This document shows positions 15,088 to 27,356 of a stretch of 64,000 bases of DNA, in pieces. Numbering within the stretch: the stretch's first letter is position 1; every line of letters begins with the position of its first letter. Under the pieces are notes generated by a model that worked only from the letters and a program-made list of their open reading frames with translations, did not search any database and was not told the origin of the DNA. Source of the stretch: Hydra vulgaris (taxonomy: Eukaryota; Cnidaria; Hydrozoa; Anthoathecata; Hydridae); contig NC_088934.1 of the NCBI RefSeq assembly GCF_038396675.1, positions 42,007,001 through 42,071,000 on the forward strand. The letters are read 5' to 3'. The translations under genes were made by a program, and so were the position numbers.

Positions 15088-15130
15088 CATGGCCTACTGT
15101 TATTATAATATTTAATAACAGTAGGCCATG
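15088..15130. mobile_element. 43-bp P-like mini-element made only of two termini
   Basis: CATGGCCTACTGTTATTATA is followed almost at once by its inverted partner ending CAGTAGGCCATG. It is flanked by a perfect 7-bp duplication GATGATT (15081-15087 and 15131-15137). Its ends match the P-like element at 31158-33906, which also has a 7-bp TSD. This appears to be an extreme internal-deletion derivative that still transposed. Confidence 0.85.
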
Positions 15131-15137
15131 GATGATT

Positions 15138-15930
15138 ATATCAAATGAAAGAGAATAAAATTTGAAATTTTTTTCACATTTTACTCCAAAATCCACCAAA
15201 AAGATGACAGTTTTGGCTTGTTTACTTTGCATGACAGATTTGTTTTTTGAGTTAATTTGTTAGCAGTTTTAATAGATATATTAGGTAGAAAAATTCTTGC
15301 ATAAGAAAAAAAATGTAATTTTTACAAATCTTGTAAATTTTTTCTTTCAAAGTTTTTCATGAAAAACTTAAAGAATAAAAATAATAACCGTTTTTAAGAG
15401 GCTTTGTTGTATTGAAATTTTTGAAGCGCGGATCTCTGGACGGCCACTCTTACTGCGAGATACGGCCCAAGATATTATAGATTTTATAACATGTCGGGAC
15501 GTATTTTATAATAAACTACGTAGTTTATAATTATATATATATATATATATATATATTTTTATTTGATTTTTTTTAATTTATTTTTTACTTTTATAGTTTT
15601 TTATTTTTTATTTATTGCAATCATTTTTACAAACTAAGAATATGCAAGTTTGCTTGCCGTTTAAACGACGATATTCCATTTAAGTCTTTTACTTTTTGAT
15701 TTTTCTAGTTTTTTCATGTTATGGAGCCTTGTGACATAATAGAAAATTAGGAACCCCGGGTTTTAGTTTTTTTAATATAATAGTTATAGAAGGTATTTGA
15801 TCGCAGATTACAACTTTGAGAAAATGATGAAAAAAATGTGTCTAAAAAGAGTTTGATCGCATATTATTGTTATATTTGAACATAAAAACAAGAATCTGAT
15901 ATAAATTAAGTTTTTACAAGTTTAAGACTT
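15138..15930. other. No gene recognised
   Basis: A+T-rich DNA with a short (TA)n at 15531-15556 and a locally G+C-richer patch (CGGATCTCTGGACGGCC) near 15428, possibly a fragment of an unrecognised repeat. Confidence 0.4.
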
Positions 15931-17990
15931 TCATATTTGTTATCGCATTAGAAAGATTGTCCATTCTACTTAGATAATCAATTGCTTTACAAGCATGGTT
16001 TTGTAAGCCTTATAGTTTGATTTATTTTATTTTGTGTATATTAGCCCACACTATATTAGCATATGTGAGATGACTATTTAGACTATTAGACTGAAGTAGA
16101 GTTTTTTTCTTGAGCAGAAATCAAGAAACGGGCGGCATTTATACAAAATACCTATTGCAGATGATATTTTTGATTCAATGTGTCCAATATGATTTCTCCA
16201 TGATAAAGTTTTATGAATTTAAACACCAAAAAACTTTGCATATTTTTCCCGCTTTATTGTTAAGTTGTTAATGAGCAACTCTGGAAATTTTAACGATTGA
16301 GACATTGATTGACCTGTTTTATGAAATAAAACGTTGTTAGTTTTTTCACGGTTTAAGGATAGTTTATTTGCTCTAAAACATAAATAAAGTTTTCCAGTTC
16401 AGTATTGATTGTTCCAAACATCGGTTTTAAATTACTATGATTGTAAAACAAAGTTGTGTCATCAGCATACATTATTGGAGATACTATGGATGATACGCTT
16501 TATGCATATCATTTATGTAAATTTAAAAAAATAATGGTCCTAATATTGAGTCTTGAGGGACCCCACACTCAATATCAAGAACACTTGACTCTTTGTTTAT
16601 TGCAAACTACTTTCTGTTACTCAGATAGTTTTTCACCCATTAATACATTAGTATACCATAATGTTTTAATTTTGATAGTAAGATGTTGTGGTCAATTGTA
16701 TCGGATGCCTTTGAAAGGTCTATAAATACTCCCACTACATGAGTTCAATGTAGCTGCTATGTTGAACAACTTTTTCGAAAATCAAATTGATTTTCATATA
16801 AAAGTTTGTTTAACTTCAAGTAATTATAAATTCGATTGTAGATTACTTTTTCATAAACTTTAGGGAACACTGGTAGGAGGGAAATTGGACGGCAGTCAGA
16901 CATATTATTATAATCTCCATTTTTATAAACAGGATTGACTTTAGCAACTTTTAACATATTAGGAAAAGAACTGTATTCAAAAGAAGATGATATTAGATAA
17001 AATAAAGGTTTTCTAATACATTCAATGACGTGCGTTGCTAAATTGCTAGTAATGTCGTCATATCCGCTTATTTCGCTTTAGTTCAGTCGGAGCTTTGTTA
17101 AACTCTTTATACAATATTTTTTCATTTGATATAGATGATAGGGGTTTTTCTCCAATAAATTCATCAAACTTCTTATTTGGTATCACTATTTTTAAAGCTA
17201 GACTGGGACCAAGATTTACAAAGTGTTTGTTAAGTTCATGGTAAATACCTGATTCATTTGTAAGGTATTTATTATCACAAAATATTTTTTGAGGTATGCT
17301 AAAGGATTTCTTTTTTTCTCTATCAGTTACTTCGTTTATAATCGACCATGTTATTTTAATAATTAATTTTTATTTAGCAGATTACAATAATACATTATTT
17401 TAGCTTGTCTAATACTTTTTTGAAAAAACTGTTTATAGGCTTTGTATGTTTTTTCATCACTTTCATCCTTTGATTTAAAAAATTTTATTTAAAGTTTTTG
17501 CTTTCTATTAGACAATTTTATAAGATTACTCGTCAGCTATAGATTTTTTAACTTTTAATTTTTTACTTCAGACGTTATTATTGGACTGACAGTATCAAAA
17601 ATATATTTAAAAGTAGCCGTAAAGTTATTAAATGCCTCATTTTGATCCTTAGCTGAATATACATTTTCCCAAGACTCCTCAAGTAGTTTATTTTTTAAGT
17701 TATTGAGATTTTTTTTAGTAAGCTTTCTTTTAGTGACATGACATTTTTTATTATCACTATTAGATAAAATACCAGGTGCAATGTGAAAAATGGGGAAATG
17801 ATCAGAAAAATCAGCAATTAAAATACTAGATTCAAAATCAGAATTATAAGAGTTGTTTGATAAAATATTGTCAATGGCAGAAGAAGTTTTTTTGCGTATT
17901 TCTTGTTGGTTTAAAAATAGTAGGAATTATATTAAATTCAAGTAATGAATCAAAAAAATATTTAATGTTGGAAAACCTTTCGTAATGTAA
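15931..17990 (-). pseudogene. LINE relic (CR1/L2-like), RT and part of the linker/endonuclease
   Basis: Minus-strand fragments in LINE order: DFSDHFPIFHIAPG (17820), TITSEV and the linker near 17580, LPVFPKVYEKVIYNRIYNYL and NKLLYENQFDF (16957-16757), [16 protein letters not shown] with RT motif A (16740-16690), VKNYLSNRK, and CGVPQ-SILGP (16570). Many stops and frameshifts separate them. The 5' part beyond 17990 is missing, as is usual for LINE copies. Confidence 0.8.
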
Positions 17991-18508
17991 AGCATCTAGA
18001 TATTATAATAAACTTGCTCTAAACAGTTTTGAAAAATTTGGTTGAAGTAAATAAGACGTGGCAAAAAAAAAAACAACAATTTAAGCAAACAATGTTGTCA
18101 GCGCAACCGACAGTTTCTAAAAATAGTATACATTACTTCTAACAGCAAGATTTATTAAAGAGTAATAAAGAATGAAAAAAACAAATTTGAATTATACAAA
18201 CTTTACATATGACTGTAATATTGAAGCTGTGCTGACTAGATGTGGGTGATAATACTTATGCCTAGGCCTAATGCAAATTGAAATAATGTTTGAAACTTAA
18301 AGAAAAAAGCACTTAAACTTTAAACATTTAAAAACGTTTAAAACATTTAAACTTTTTCTGAAATAAAATTGATTAAGGAGTAAAAATTCTTTATACGAAC
18401 AAAAGCTCAAATCAGCCCAGTTAGACTGGTCAGCATTGTTACTAAATTTAAATTGTATTTCCTTTACTTTTCGCAGTTCCATTAAATTTATTAAAGTGGA
18501 TATACCTC

Positions 18509-18925
18509 TTGAGTTTCATTAATTATGAAATCATCTCTGCAGATTTAGATCTCAATGATCAGACATTCAAAGTTATTGGGATTTATCGTAGCTGTGGTTG
18601 TGGAAAAATAGCTATTGACGATATGGAAACAAGAGTTAAATGTTTTTTTAAATTGTGTTCCACTTATAAAGTTGTGCTCATACGTGGGGATTTTAACTTA
18701 CCTGGTTTAAACTGGCACTTTTATCATGGTCCAGACAGTGTTATCTATAACTTTTTTTTACGATTTATAAATAACTATGGTTTTAGTCAGTATGTTAATC
18801 AACCTATAACATATCATCTTAGATCTTATATGAGCACTTCTTCTACATTTATCAAGGATCTTTGCATCAAACCACCCATTGGAATACAAAGGGAGGGAGC
18901 GGAGAAAAAAGGGGGAGGGAGATAG
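18509..18925 (+). pseudogene. LINE endonuclease fragment, plus strand
   Basis: An open frame with FKVIGIYRSCG, VVLIRGDFNLPGLNW (the APE-type endonuclease GDFN motif) and FINNYGFSQYVNQPITY, then out of register near the G-rich end. It is distinct in sequence from the LINE at 22-26 kb, so it is a different LINE family. No RT follows. Confidence 0.75.
18891..18922 (+). other. G-run cluster with G-quadruplex potential
   Basis: GGGAGGGAG, a short A-rich gap, GGGGGAGGGAG: four runs of at least three G within about 32 bases, conspicuous in this A+T-rich window. Confidence 0.5.
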
Positions 18926-18929
18926 GAAT

Positions 18930-19292
18930 TTTATCCCAGATTTAATAAACAGGGAGTGGGTTTAATATAAGGAAACTTCTTGCTTTATATAAATAAAAGT
19001 TTAGGTTGTTCAACCACGTATATGAAAAAAATCTAAACATTTATCATCAAGATTTGAAAACCGAAAACTTATTTTTTCGTAGATTGATTGAAAATAGAGA
19101 ACGACGCGTCGTAGAATAACTGTCGCGACCGTTATTCTATAAACGAGTATTTGAACGAATAATCGTTTGTAGAATAAACTTTATAGAATATTTAACTGTT
19201 TCGAACATTTGTTTGTTTTTATTTGTTGAACGATTACTGAACAAATAATCATCGTTCAGCAAATAAATGTTTTACAAATCGTCGCGTTAGTT
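18930..19292. other. Subterminal-like AACGA-rich region
   Basis: No gene. Contains repeated CGAATAATCGTT/GAACGATT-like words and GACGCGTCG, and ends in CGTCGCGTTAGTTTGACAAGG. The mirror image of this end occurs at 29607-29635. Confidence 0.4.
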
Positions 19293-19506
19293 TGACAAGG
19301 TTCTAACTGAACCGCGATTAGTTTTGAGTAAATCATGTTAAAAATTGTTATGTTCCTACCATCAAAAATTATCAAAACTTATCGATAATATTTTTTACTC
19401 ATGATAACATAAGCATTCGATATAAGTATTACTATTTTTTATTAAAAAATGTTTCACTTTTCATAGAAAAATAAATACCCCAAAATGCAATTAGAACCTT
19501 GTCATA
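19293..19506. mobile_element. 214-bp MITE-like repeat with TGACAAGGTTCTAA ends
   Basis: TGACAAGGTTCTAACTG at the left and its inverted match with one difference (CAATTAGAACCTTGTCA) at the right. No clear TSD. The same word recurs, in either orientation, at about 19538, 29437 and 29605, so these may be termini of a larger family. Confidence 0.5.
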
Positions 19507-19899
19507 AATAAATAGTCATATTCTCACTATGACAAGGTTCCAACTGCTGTTTAACGGTAGTTGGAAACATGTTAGTTACTATGAAATTTTGTGACTGAAG
19601 CAGTTAGTTAATTTAAATTTTGTTACTGAAACAATAATATAGTAAAAAGCTAATTTTTATAAATTAGATTATTACTTTTTTTTTCAAAGTCTGCAAGTTC
19701 CTTTGTACAATTTGAATCTTTGGTTTTACATTCAAAGCAGTGGAATTTGATGGACTTGTTGCTGCATTCTTTCTGTTAGGTTATTCATTGAACTTGACAT
19801 TCGCACAGTTCATAGGTTCATTGCGATCATGACTAGATTTAAAATGTATATTGTGAGATGTTTGAATAAATTTTAGAACGGGAACGTTAGAAAAAGGAA

Positions 19900-21384
19900 C
19901 TAATTACAATTAAACAGCTTCGCTGTTACTGAATAATCCTTAAAGTCATGTGGTTTCATTTGAATGATACGATAAGGATTTTTTCTGTTAACTTGTTTCA
20001 ACATCCTTATCAATCCAATTGGACTATACAAACCAGTTTTCCTCATGAGCTTTTCAATTTTGCTATGGGCATGTCCACCTCTCGGACGCATGAACGAACT
20101 GGAAGGGAATAGTTCATAGTGATTGAGTTAATGTTTGGATTATCTCTTAAAAAATGTAACACAGCATTTGATAATATACTGTTTCAATTTTGAGGAACGC
20201 AGGAGTCAGACCAAGTAATTAAGCCACTTACGTCGTTTTCCTCTGCCACATTACTCAAATTTTGCAAAAGGCACCATTGCCGCTTCTTCCATTATTATCA
20301 TTGCCGCTTCTTCCCGCCTTTGAAAAATAAGATGCCAAATAATACACGCTTAGCTTTGTCAGATAAAAAAGAGAACTAATTTCTGCATGCGAAGTCAAAA
20401 TATCATTTTAAAGGTCAAAAAGTAACAACCGGAACATTTTTATCTTTTCTTTTTCAGCACGTATATCTTTTTTCCTTTTTAAAAACTTGATGTCTTTTGA
20501 AGTTTTCTCTCAATTTTTCAGATATAGTATCAGTGTTTTCAGCAACTTTAAACTTCTCACAAAGGTCGCATCTATCTTTTTTGGGAATGTGAAAACCAAG
20601 ACTCTTTGTAAAGACTATACATTTTTGAAACATTAAGGTGTGCTCAAGGTATTCTCTATTGGTAATTACACGACAATAATGTGACTCAACTGTTGGAAAA
20701 GATTTATGTGATCCCTAGCTGAGTTGGCATCACTGTGCGGTGTACGATTGCCTTTTATGATTTTACCTCGTAGATCTTGTGCAGGAGTATTTGTTTTAAC
20801 ATCTTTGGTGTTGTAAGCTGTGTAAACTGGCTTTTGTGAAATTGACAGTGTAGTAAGTTAAAATGTTTTGCAAACACGCACTTTTTCTCCTTTTGTATGA
20901 AAAAAATATATATAGGCCTACTTACTCTTTGAAAAAATTTGTTTTTCAGCGTGGTCATCAGTTTCTTTATTTGCATTTTCACTATCAATGTTTTCCTCGT
21001 ATTTGCATTTTCACTATCATTGTTTTCCTCGTATTTGCATTTTCACTATCATTGTTTTCCTCGTGGTTTATTTTTGGTCTAGCAGTGGTTGTGCGATCAG
21101 TCGAAGTAATAAAGAAATTCCTTTTTTCAGTAGCTGAATTTAAGGCATAAAATGATAAAAAAATATCGTTTCGCTCATCTTCTGATATTTTCTTAGCACA
21201 TTCGTACTTACAGTTTCTTTTTTGTTTGAATGATCTTATTCGGTACTTGTTTTCCTCTTCGACTTGTATAATTTTTACCAGCTTGGTATTCCTTTTTTTA
21301 TATTACATCCCCAGGTTTCAGGCTTAGATATTTGTTTTCGGAATTTTTTCTTAAACGTTTGTTGAACGTGATCCCTAGAAGAGT
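19900..21384 (-). pseudogene. Unnamed transposase-like gene (SDSC motif family), decayed
   Basis: Minus-strand fragments in order: CKYECAKKISEDERNDIF (21230-21150), KPVYTAYNTKDVKTNTPAQD and TPHSDANSARDHI (20830-20720), FPKKIDATF, LLFDL (20430), TWSDSCVPQN (20190), then GGHAHSKIEKLM and PYRIIQMKPHDFKDYS (20091-19930). I recognise this as a widespread invertebrate protein family with no name I can give. FDL, SDSC and the terminal H-S-x-IE would fit an RNase-H-like D-D-E arrangement (inference). Stops and frameshifts are frequent. The segment 21120-21381 was recently copied to 27357-27617. Confidence 0.65.
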
Positions 21385-22182
21385 AATATTACTTAGTAGA
21401 AAATAGTATGTCTAGTATATTTATTGTATAGTAGACAATAGTATGTCTAGTATATTTATTATATAATTGAATCATTCTTAAGTGGTTAAAAATTTGTATA
21501 TAATAGTAGATTTTAATGTCAAAATCACATTTTAGATAAAAATTTTATGATAAAAACAAACCATAAATATAATTTAAAATACTTAAGACCTAGAGGATGA
21601 TCGAGGGGGAATACTACATATTTTTCTTATTTGTTTGTCACTAATTCAGCATCATTCGTAGGTTGTACATTCATGTCTCAAAATTATTTTCAGTCTGTGC
21701 TTCATAAACATTAATGGCATTGTTTCCAGAAGCTTCTACAATATTTTGTTTAGAATCTTTTGCAGTTTTGGTTAAATTAAAACGCCTTTTCTTCCTGTTT
21801 AAACATGTTAACAAGTAAAAATCTTTTTAAACAACTATTCCGAAGCTTTTAAAGTTACTTTAATATGTAAGTGCATGACCTAAGTCACACAAAAAAGTTG
21901 TATTAAGATAACCGTGTACTTAATTCACTGCAGTCGTCCCCGTTTTCCAGGGCCGCCGAGAGGGGAGGGGGCAAGGGACAGTTTGTCAGTTTGGGCGGCA
22001 GATATCGATGGGGCGCCAGATGCCGTAGTAAAATAAAAATAGTTTTTTTAATCTTAAAGTGCTATAGTTGAAATGTATATACTACTTGTGTTATATCATT
22101 ATTTTTAATTCCTCGAAAAAATTTTAAAATAGAACTCATCATTGATTTCGTACTCTGATGCGCTATTAAATTAAAAATATTT
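21385..22182. other. No gene recognised; G-rich repeat end
   Basis: Short direct repeats of GTAGACAATAGTATGTCTAGTATATTTATT type near 21410-21470. At 21950-22040 CAGGGCCGCCGAGAGGGGAG, further G-runs and GGGCGCCAG resemble a hAT-type terminus, but no partner end was found. Confidence 0.4.
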
Positions 22183-22267
22183 TTTTTTTTTTTTTTTTTT
22201 CTCGTAAGTTTTTGTTTACATTTGACGTAATATATATAAATTACATATTTTTTTCAAATACAAACAA

Positions 22268-22312
22268 GGCTTCTAAAAGAAGATCAAATGATCTTATCGT
22301 CAGGAGCCTTTT
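22268..22312 (-). promoter_or_regulatory. LINE 3' UTR hairpin (RT recognition candidate)
   Basis: On the minus strand: GGCTCCTGACGATAAGATCA, TT, TGATCTTCTTTTAGAAGCC. Inner stem AAGATCA/TGATCTT, outer stem GGCT/AGCC. The same architecture with different paired bases occurs at five other LINE tails in the window. Confidence 0.65.
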
Positions 22313-22483
22313 ACAAAACAGAGTACATAAAGTATTATAAAAACGCCTTTTTACAATAAGAGAACGTAAAAAATTAACATAAAAATATTAAAATAGTACT
22401 TAGATAAATAGAAACAAATTGTCAACAAGTATAAAACAAAGATTGAACATACATTTCAAAATTATTATATATCATAAGACAAA

Positions 22484-25400
22484 TTAAAAATATTCTAAGA
22501 TATTTTCAATAGAGAGAATGAGATCTTTTAATTTAATTTTAAAAACAGAATAAGTTAGGGGTAAGCCGAAGTTAGGCAAAATAATTTTGTTCCAGAGATG
22601 AGCTGCACGATAAGTGATACAGAATTGATTGAACTTTGTTCGACAGAGTGGTTTATTTAAATAGTTATTATTCCTCATGTTAAACTTGCTTAGAGGTTTC
22701 AAAATAAAAAGGTCTTTAAAAATTAAAGGAGATAAATCATACTTCCACATATAAACAAAAGATAAATTTTTATATACATTTAGTTTATAAACATTGAGGA
22801 TTTTCATTTGATTGAAAAATATTGAGGAATTTGAGAACCGATCCGCAAAATTAATTACACGGATCGCATGTTTCTGACGGCGATGGAGACATTGTAACTT
22901 ACTTTGATCAGTACTACCCCAGGCAATAATTCCATAACTTATATAACTATGAATAAAAGAATAATAAAGTTTAGTTAAATTATTTTTATCTAAATGAGTA
23001 CGCGCTTTATATAGAATTCCAATACTTTTTGAAACTTTCGAGCAGACATAGTTAATATGATGTTTCCATGTGATGTTCTCGTCAATGAAAACCCCCAGGT
23101 ATTTAGTTACAGAATCTCTTTTTATTTCATTATGGTCAATAAAAATTTTTGGTAAATTTTGGGGTAGAGAACGTTTTTTGGAGAGCGGGTGGAAAAAAAT
23201 CCATTTTGTTTTGTTTACATTTAATGTTAATTTGTTACTTTTAAACCATTTAGATATGTTTTGAAGTTCTTTGTTCATAACGGAGAATAGTAGGTAGATG
23301 TCACTGTTAGATAGAAATAAGTTTATGTCATCAGCAAACATAATACTTAGAAGATTTGATGCTTTATGCAAGTCGTTGATATATATTAAGAACAAAAGAG
23401 GGCCTAAGATGGAACCTTGCGGAACACCACAGGAAACATTTAAAAACTGTGTATGATTAAGATCATTACAAGAAACAAATTGTTTTCTGTTGGATAAATA
23501 ACTTTGAAACCATTTACTAACTCTTTCATTTATTCCGTAATAATTAAGTTTATAAAGTAAAATATCATGATCCACAGTATCAAATGCTTTTGAAAGATCG
23601 ATAAAAATTCCTAATGTAAATTGAGATTTTTCAAAAGAATTGGAAATCTCACGTACCAACTGAATAATTGCATGCTCGGTTGAGTTATTCTTCTTAAAGC
23701 CAAACTGATTGTTGTATAATAAATTATTTAAACTAAAATAATTAAATACTCTATTGAACATGATTCTTTCTAGTATTTTTGAAAATATAGATAAGATAGA
23801 AATAGGCCGGTAATTACTAATGTCAGATTTGTCACCACCTTTAAATAGTGGAATAACTTTAGCAATTTTCAATTGATCAGGAAAGACTCCTTGTTCGATT
23901 GATGATTTAAAGACTTTAAAAAGAATATATTTTAATTGTTCATAGCAATCTATAATTATGTTACCATTGATTTCGTCCGGTCCAACTGCTTTATTTTTTT
24001 TTAGTGTTTTGAAGGCTTTTTCGAACTCATCAAATAGTAACTCTTTAGATAACTCATCCGAGTGAATGCAATTATCCATCGGTACTAGAAAACCTTTAAA
24101 TGATGTTTCAGTGTTAGGAATTAATTTAGATAATTTAGGGCCAATTTCAACAAAGAATTTGTTAAATTCGTGAGCTATTGTTTGAGAATTAATTATATTA
24201 TTGTTATCTACTTTGATCATGTGTGGCAGGGAACCTGAGCACGGTTTTGATTTACCGATAATTTCTTTTATTATTTCCCAGGAGCGTTTACAAGTATTTT
24301 TGGCTTTATTGAGAATTTTAGAATAGTAATGTTTTTTTTAAGTTTTTTCGAACTTTTTCAAAAAGATTTTTGTAGTCTTTGTATATTTTCTCATTGGCGA
24401 ATGATTTGTTTTTTAGATATTTTATGTATAATTTCTGCTTAACTTTTGATGATTTTTTTAAACCTTTGGTAATCCAGGGAGAATTAATGTTTTTTTGATT
24501 TAATGTTTTTTCATGTAAAAGAAAATTGGCATCATAAACTGAGTAAAATGTATTAAAAAAATCATCGTAAATTTTGTTTGCGTTATCACTAAAGTCGATG
24601 TTCTTCCAATGAAGTAATGATAATTGTGTTTTAAATTGCTCAACATTTTTTTGGTTAAAGTTGCGTAATTTAACTTTTATGTTAGTTTTGGTCATAATTT
24701 TAGAGTTGTTTATGATAAAAAAGATAGGGAAGTGGTCAGATATGTCTGTTTTTAAAATACCTTTATTTAAGTCACTGTTAAAAATATCAGTTGTTAGAAT
24801 GTTATCAATTAGAGTAGCCGATTTAGGAGTTACTCTGGTAGGGCGATTTATTAAAGGAATGGCTCCCATTTCAAAAATAGAATCATAAAAATTTTTAACT
24901 TTAATGTCCGTAAAGTAATGGAAGCAATTCATATTGAAATCCCCTAGAATAAAATTCTTTTTTTTTTCAAGAATGCCTATTTTGAAAAGGTTTTCTTCAA
25001 AATACATGCTCATGTTCTCGGCCACACCATTTGGGGGCCTATAGCAACAGCTCAGTAAAATGTTTTGTGATTGATCGTTTAGAATTTCAATAGTTAAAAT
25101 TTCTTTGTCGCCGTCAGAAACACTCAAATCATTCCTAATATAATGCGCAATATTTTTCTTTACATAAATAAGAACTCCTCCACCGCGTTTATTGATAAGT
25201 CTCTCTTGAGAAATTAAATCAAAGTAAGGAAGATTAAAATTTGAAGTAGTTTTTAAATCTTTTTCAGTTATCCAGCTTTCGGTTAAACAAATAATATTAA
25301 AAAAATTGTTGGTTTCTTGTAACAAATTGAGAAATTTTCAAAATTGCGGTTTAGGCTTCTAATATTTATATGAAGAATTCTTAGTTGATCAAACTTATTG

Positions 25401-25558
25401 CTTTTTGTATAATTATAAAAAAATTCTTCTAATTTGTTAGGATAGTAATAAGAACAATCCGTAATAATGTCATTGAAATAATTAATATCTGGATCAAATT
25501 TTTCATCAGATGCTGAAAAATTACAACTAAACGATTTAAAATCATTTGTTACAGACAT
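22484..25558 (-). CDS. LINE ORF2: APE endonuclease and reverse transcriptase, two frameshifts
   Basis: The endonuclease starts with RILHINIRSLNRNFENF and continues with ICLTESWI, RGGGVLIYVK, CCYRPP, NFILGDFNMN and DISDHFPIFF. The RT follows with NYRPISILSIFSKILERI, FIDLSKAFDTVDHDIL, CGVPQGSILGPLLFLIYIND, MFADDINLF (catalytic FADD) and KYLGVFIDENITWKHHI. The frame changes twice: near 25320, where one base is missing in a T-run, and near 24338, where eight A replace an inferred seven. Otherwise the reading is open to the stop at 22484. The residues around both breaks fit the family if one base is corrected. Either a just-inactivated copy or sequence error. Confidence 0.85.
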
Positions 25559-25626
25559 TTTGATTGCGTTATAAATTAGAAGAACTTTCTTAACACTGTA
25601 TGTAAAAAAAAATTGTAAAAAAAAAA

Positions 25627-26418
25627 TTATTTTTTATGATCTCTACAAAAAATAGAATCGAACTTGAGAATTGCGTATTTACCTTCTTTTCTCAATTTAA
25701 TCACTTCATCCCAGAGTCTTTTACGCTTTTCCATTGTTTCCTTTGCAAAGTCTTCGTTAATAAACACACCTGTTCCGCGTAGTTTTTTTGAGTTTAGCAG
25801 AATTAACTTTTTATCGTTGAAATTTAAAAGTTTAAAAACAATTGATCGCTCTTTTCCTGACTTTATTGACCCTGATCTGTGCGCTCTTTCGATTATAATT
25901 TCTTTATTAATTTGGAGTTTTTCAGAAAATATTTTTTTAACAATTTTTGTACTATCTTCCCAAGATTCATCAGGTAGTTCTTTAACACCATCTATTCGCA
26001 AATTGTTTCTTCGGGATCGGTTTTCGAGATCTACTAACTTTTTTTTTATTTCTTTCAAAAAATTTGATTCGTTATTCGAATCAAGAAGTGTTTTTTCATT
26101 GTATAATTTTTTAACTTCGTCTATGCGTTTGTTAGTTTCAGATATCCTCTTCATTGAAATCTCCTCTTGGAAATCAATACTCTCTTTTAATTCACTGATA
26201 TCTTTTAACATACCTTTTATTTTTATTTTGTCTTTGTTCAAATCGCTTTCAATTTTTTCTAGTCTTTCTGTTATTATTTTCATATTTGCACAAGTGATTT
26301 TTGCAAAGTTACTTTCTTGTTCTTTAAGTAGTTTTTCTGTTTCCTTTAAAATAGACTTTCTCTGTTCCTCTAACATGCTTTTTATTAGTTTTTCGATGTT
26401 TTTTATAGAAACTTCCAT
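25627..26418 (-). CDS. LINE ORF1: coiled-coil RNA-binding protein
   Basis: An ATG at 26418 gives 263 aa. Residues 1-130 are Lys/Glu/Ile-rich heptad sequence (coiled coil, trimer-like), followed by LENRSRRNNLRIDGV, WEDSTKIVKKIFSEKL, IIIERAHRSG and RSIVFKLLNFNDKKLIL, as in the RRM-like and C-terminal domains of L1-type ORF1 proteins. Its stop lies about 70 bp before ORF2. No premature stop. A related, decayed ORF1 with SRRNKIRIDGLKD lies at 43150-43380. Confidence 0.8.
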   Translation of the reverse strand: MEVSIKNIEKLIKSMLEEQRKSILKETEKLLKEQESNFAKITCANMKIITERLEKIESDLNKDKIKIKGMLKDISELKESIDFQEEISMKRISETNKRIDEVKKLYNEKTLLDSNNESNFLKEIKKKLVDLENRSRRNNLRIDGVKELPDESWEDSTKIVKKIFSEKLQINKEIIIERAHRSGSIKSGKERSIVFKLLNFNDKKLILLNSKKLRGTGVFINEDFAKETMEKRKRLWDEVIKLRKEGKYAILKFDSIFCRDHKK

Positions 26419-27356
26419 AGTAATTGGTCTGATGTAAATGGTGTAAACAGATTATTAAAAATAATTAAATACTAAAAACTTAAAACTTTTTTTTTTTTTT
26501 TTTATTAATTCTTACACAGCAAAAAAAAAACACGTCTGTTCACGAACAAAGCATGCGGCAAAAAAATATCCCTTGTGATTTTCGCATTCATCAGACTAAA
26601 GTAAAAAAAACGAGATGCTTCTAATAAAAAAGTTCTTTATTGTTACAGAACTTTTATGGTATACATTTAACTAACGTAGAAATTATTGTTTAAGGGAAAT
26701 ATTCGTCGATGGAGAAAAACGAGAAAGAGAACTTTTTAAGTTGCCTTGAACTTATTTCTCGTCACAACGAAACATTAAAGAATCATCTTGAAACAGTTGC
26801 TCGTCATCAAAATAAGGGAACCAGAATGCAAGGTCACTATCTTTCCTGGCAATCACAAAACGAATTCATTAGTGAATGCGCTACATTAGCTCAAGAAGCA
26901 GTTGTGAAAGAAGTAAAAAATGTCGTATATTTTACGATAGTTACCGATGGGACCCCATATGTATTTCACACCGAACAAATCACATTTATTCTTCGATTTG
27001 TGCGATTCAACTCGGGTAAGATGATTTGGGAAGTTAAAGAACGATTCTCTGCGTTGAAGATATGGAGAAAAAGAAAGGTGCATATATTGCTTATTTAATT
27101 TGCAATGTTTTAACTAAAGTGAATCTCGATTTACAAAAATTGAGAGGCCAAGGATACGACAATTGTTCTAATATGGCTGAAATCTATAATGGAGCCCAAG
27201 CTCATATACTTGAAAAAAAATCCGTTCGCTTTATACGTTCCTTGCGGTGCGCAAGGAATTTATAAAGCGCAAGTTTATATTTAGCTGGAGTTCATGCTGC
27301 TGAGTCTTGCGCTGAGATAAAAACGTTTTTTGGCAGTATCCAAGCCCTTTACGTTT

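Larger units (their letters stand above)
22183..26640 (-). mobile_element. Nearly full-length CR1/L2-type LINE
   Basis: The minus-strand element runs from a 5' UTR near 26640 through ORF1 (26418-25627) and ORF2 (25558-22484) to a 3' UTR with a conserved hairpin (22268-22312) and a poly-A tail (T-run at 22183-22200). Only two single-base indels, both in homopolymers, break ORF2. That makes it the best preserved retrotransposon here. The exact 5' end was not determined and TSDs were not resolved. Confidence 0.85.

Noticed and set aside
25664-26437. Plus-strand 257-codon open frame
   Set aside because: Antisense shadow of the LINE ORF1; Ser/Phe/Leu-rich composition is the mirror of the Lys/Glu coiled coil.
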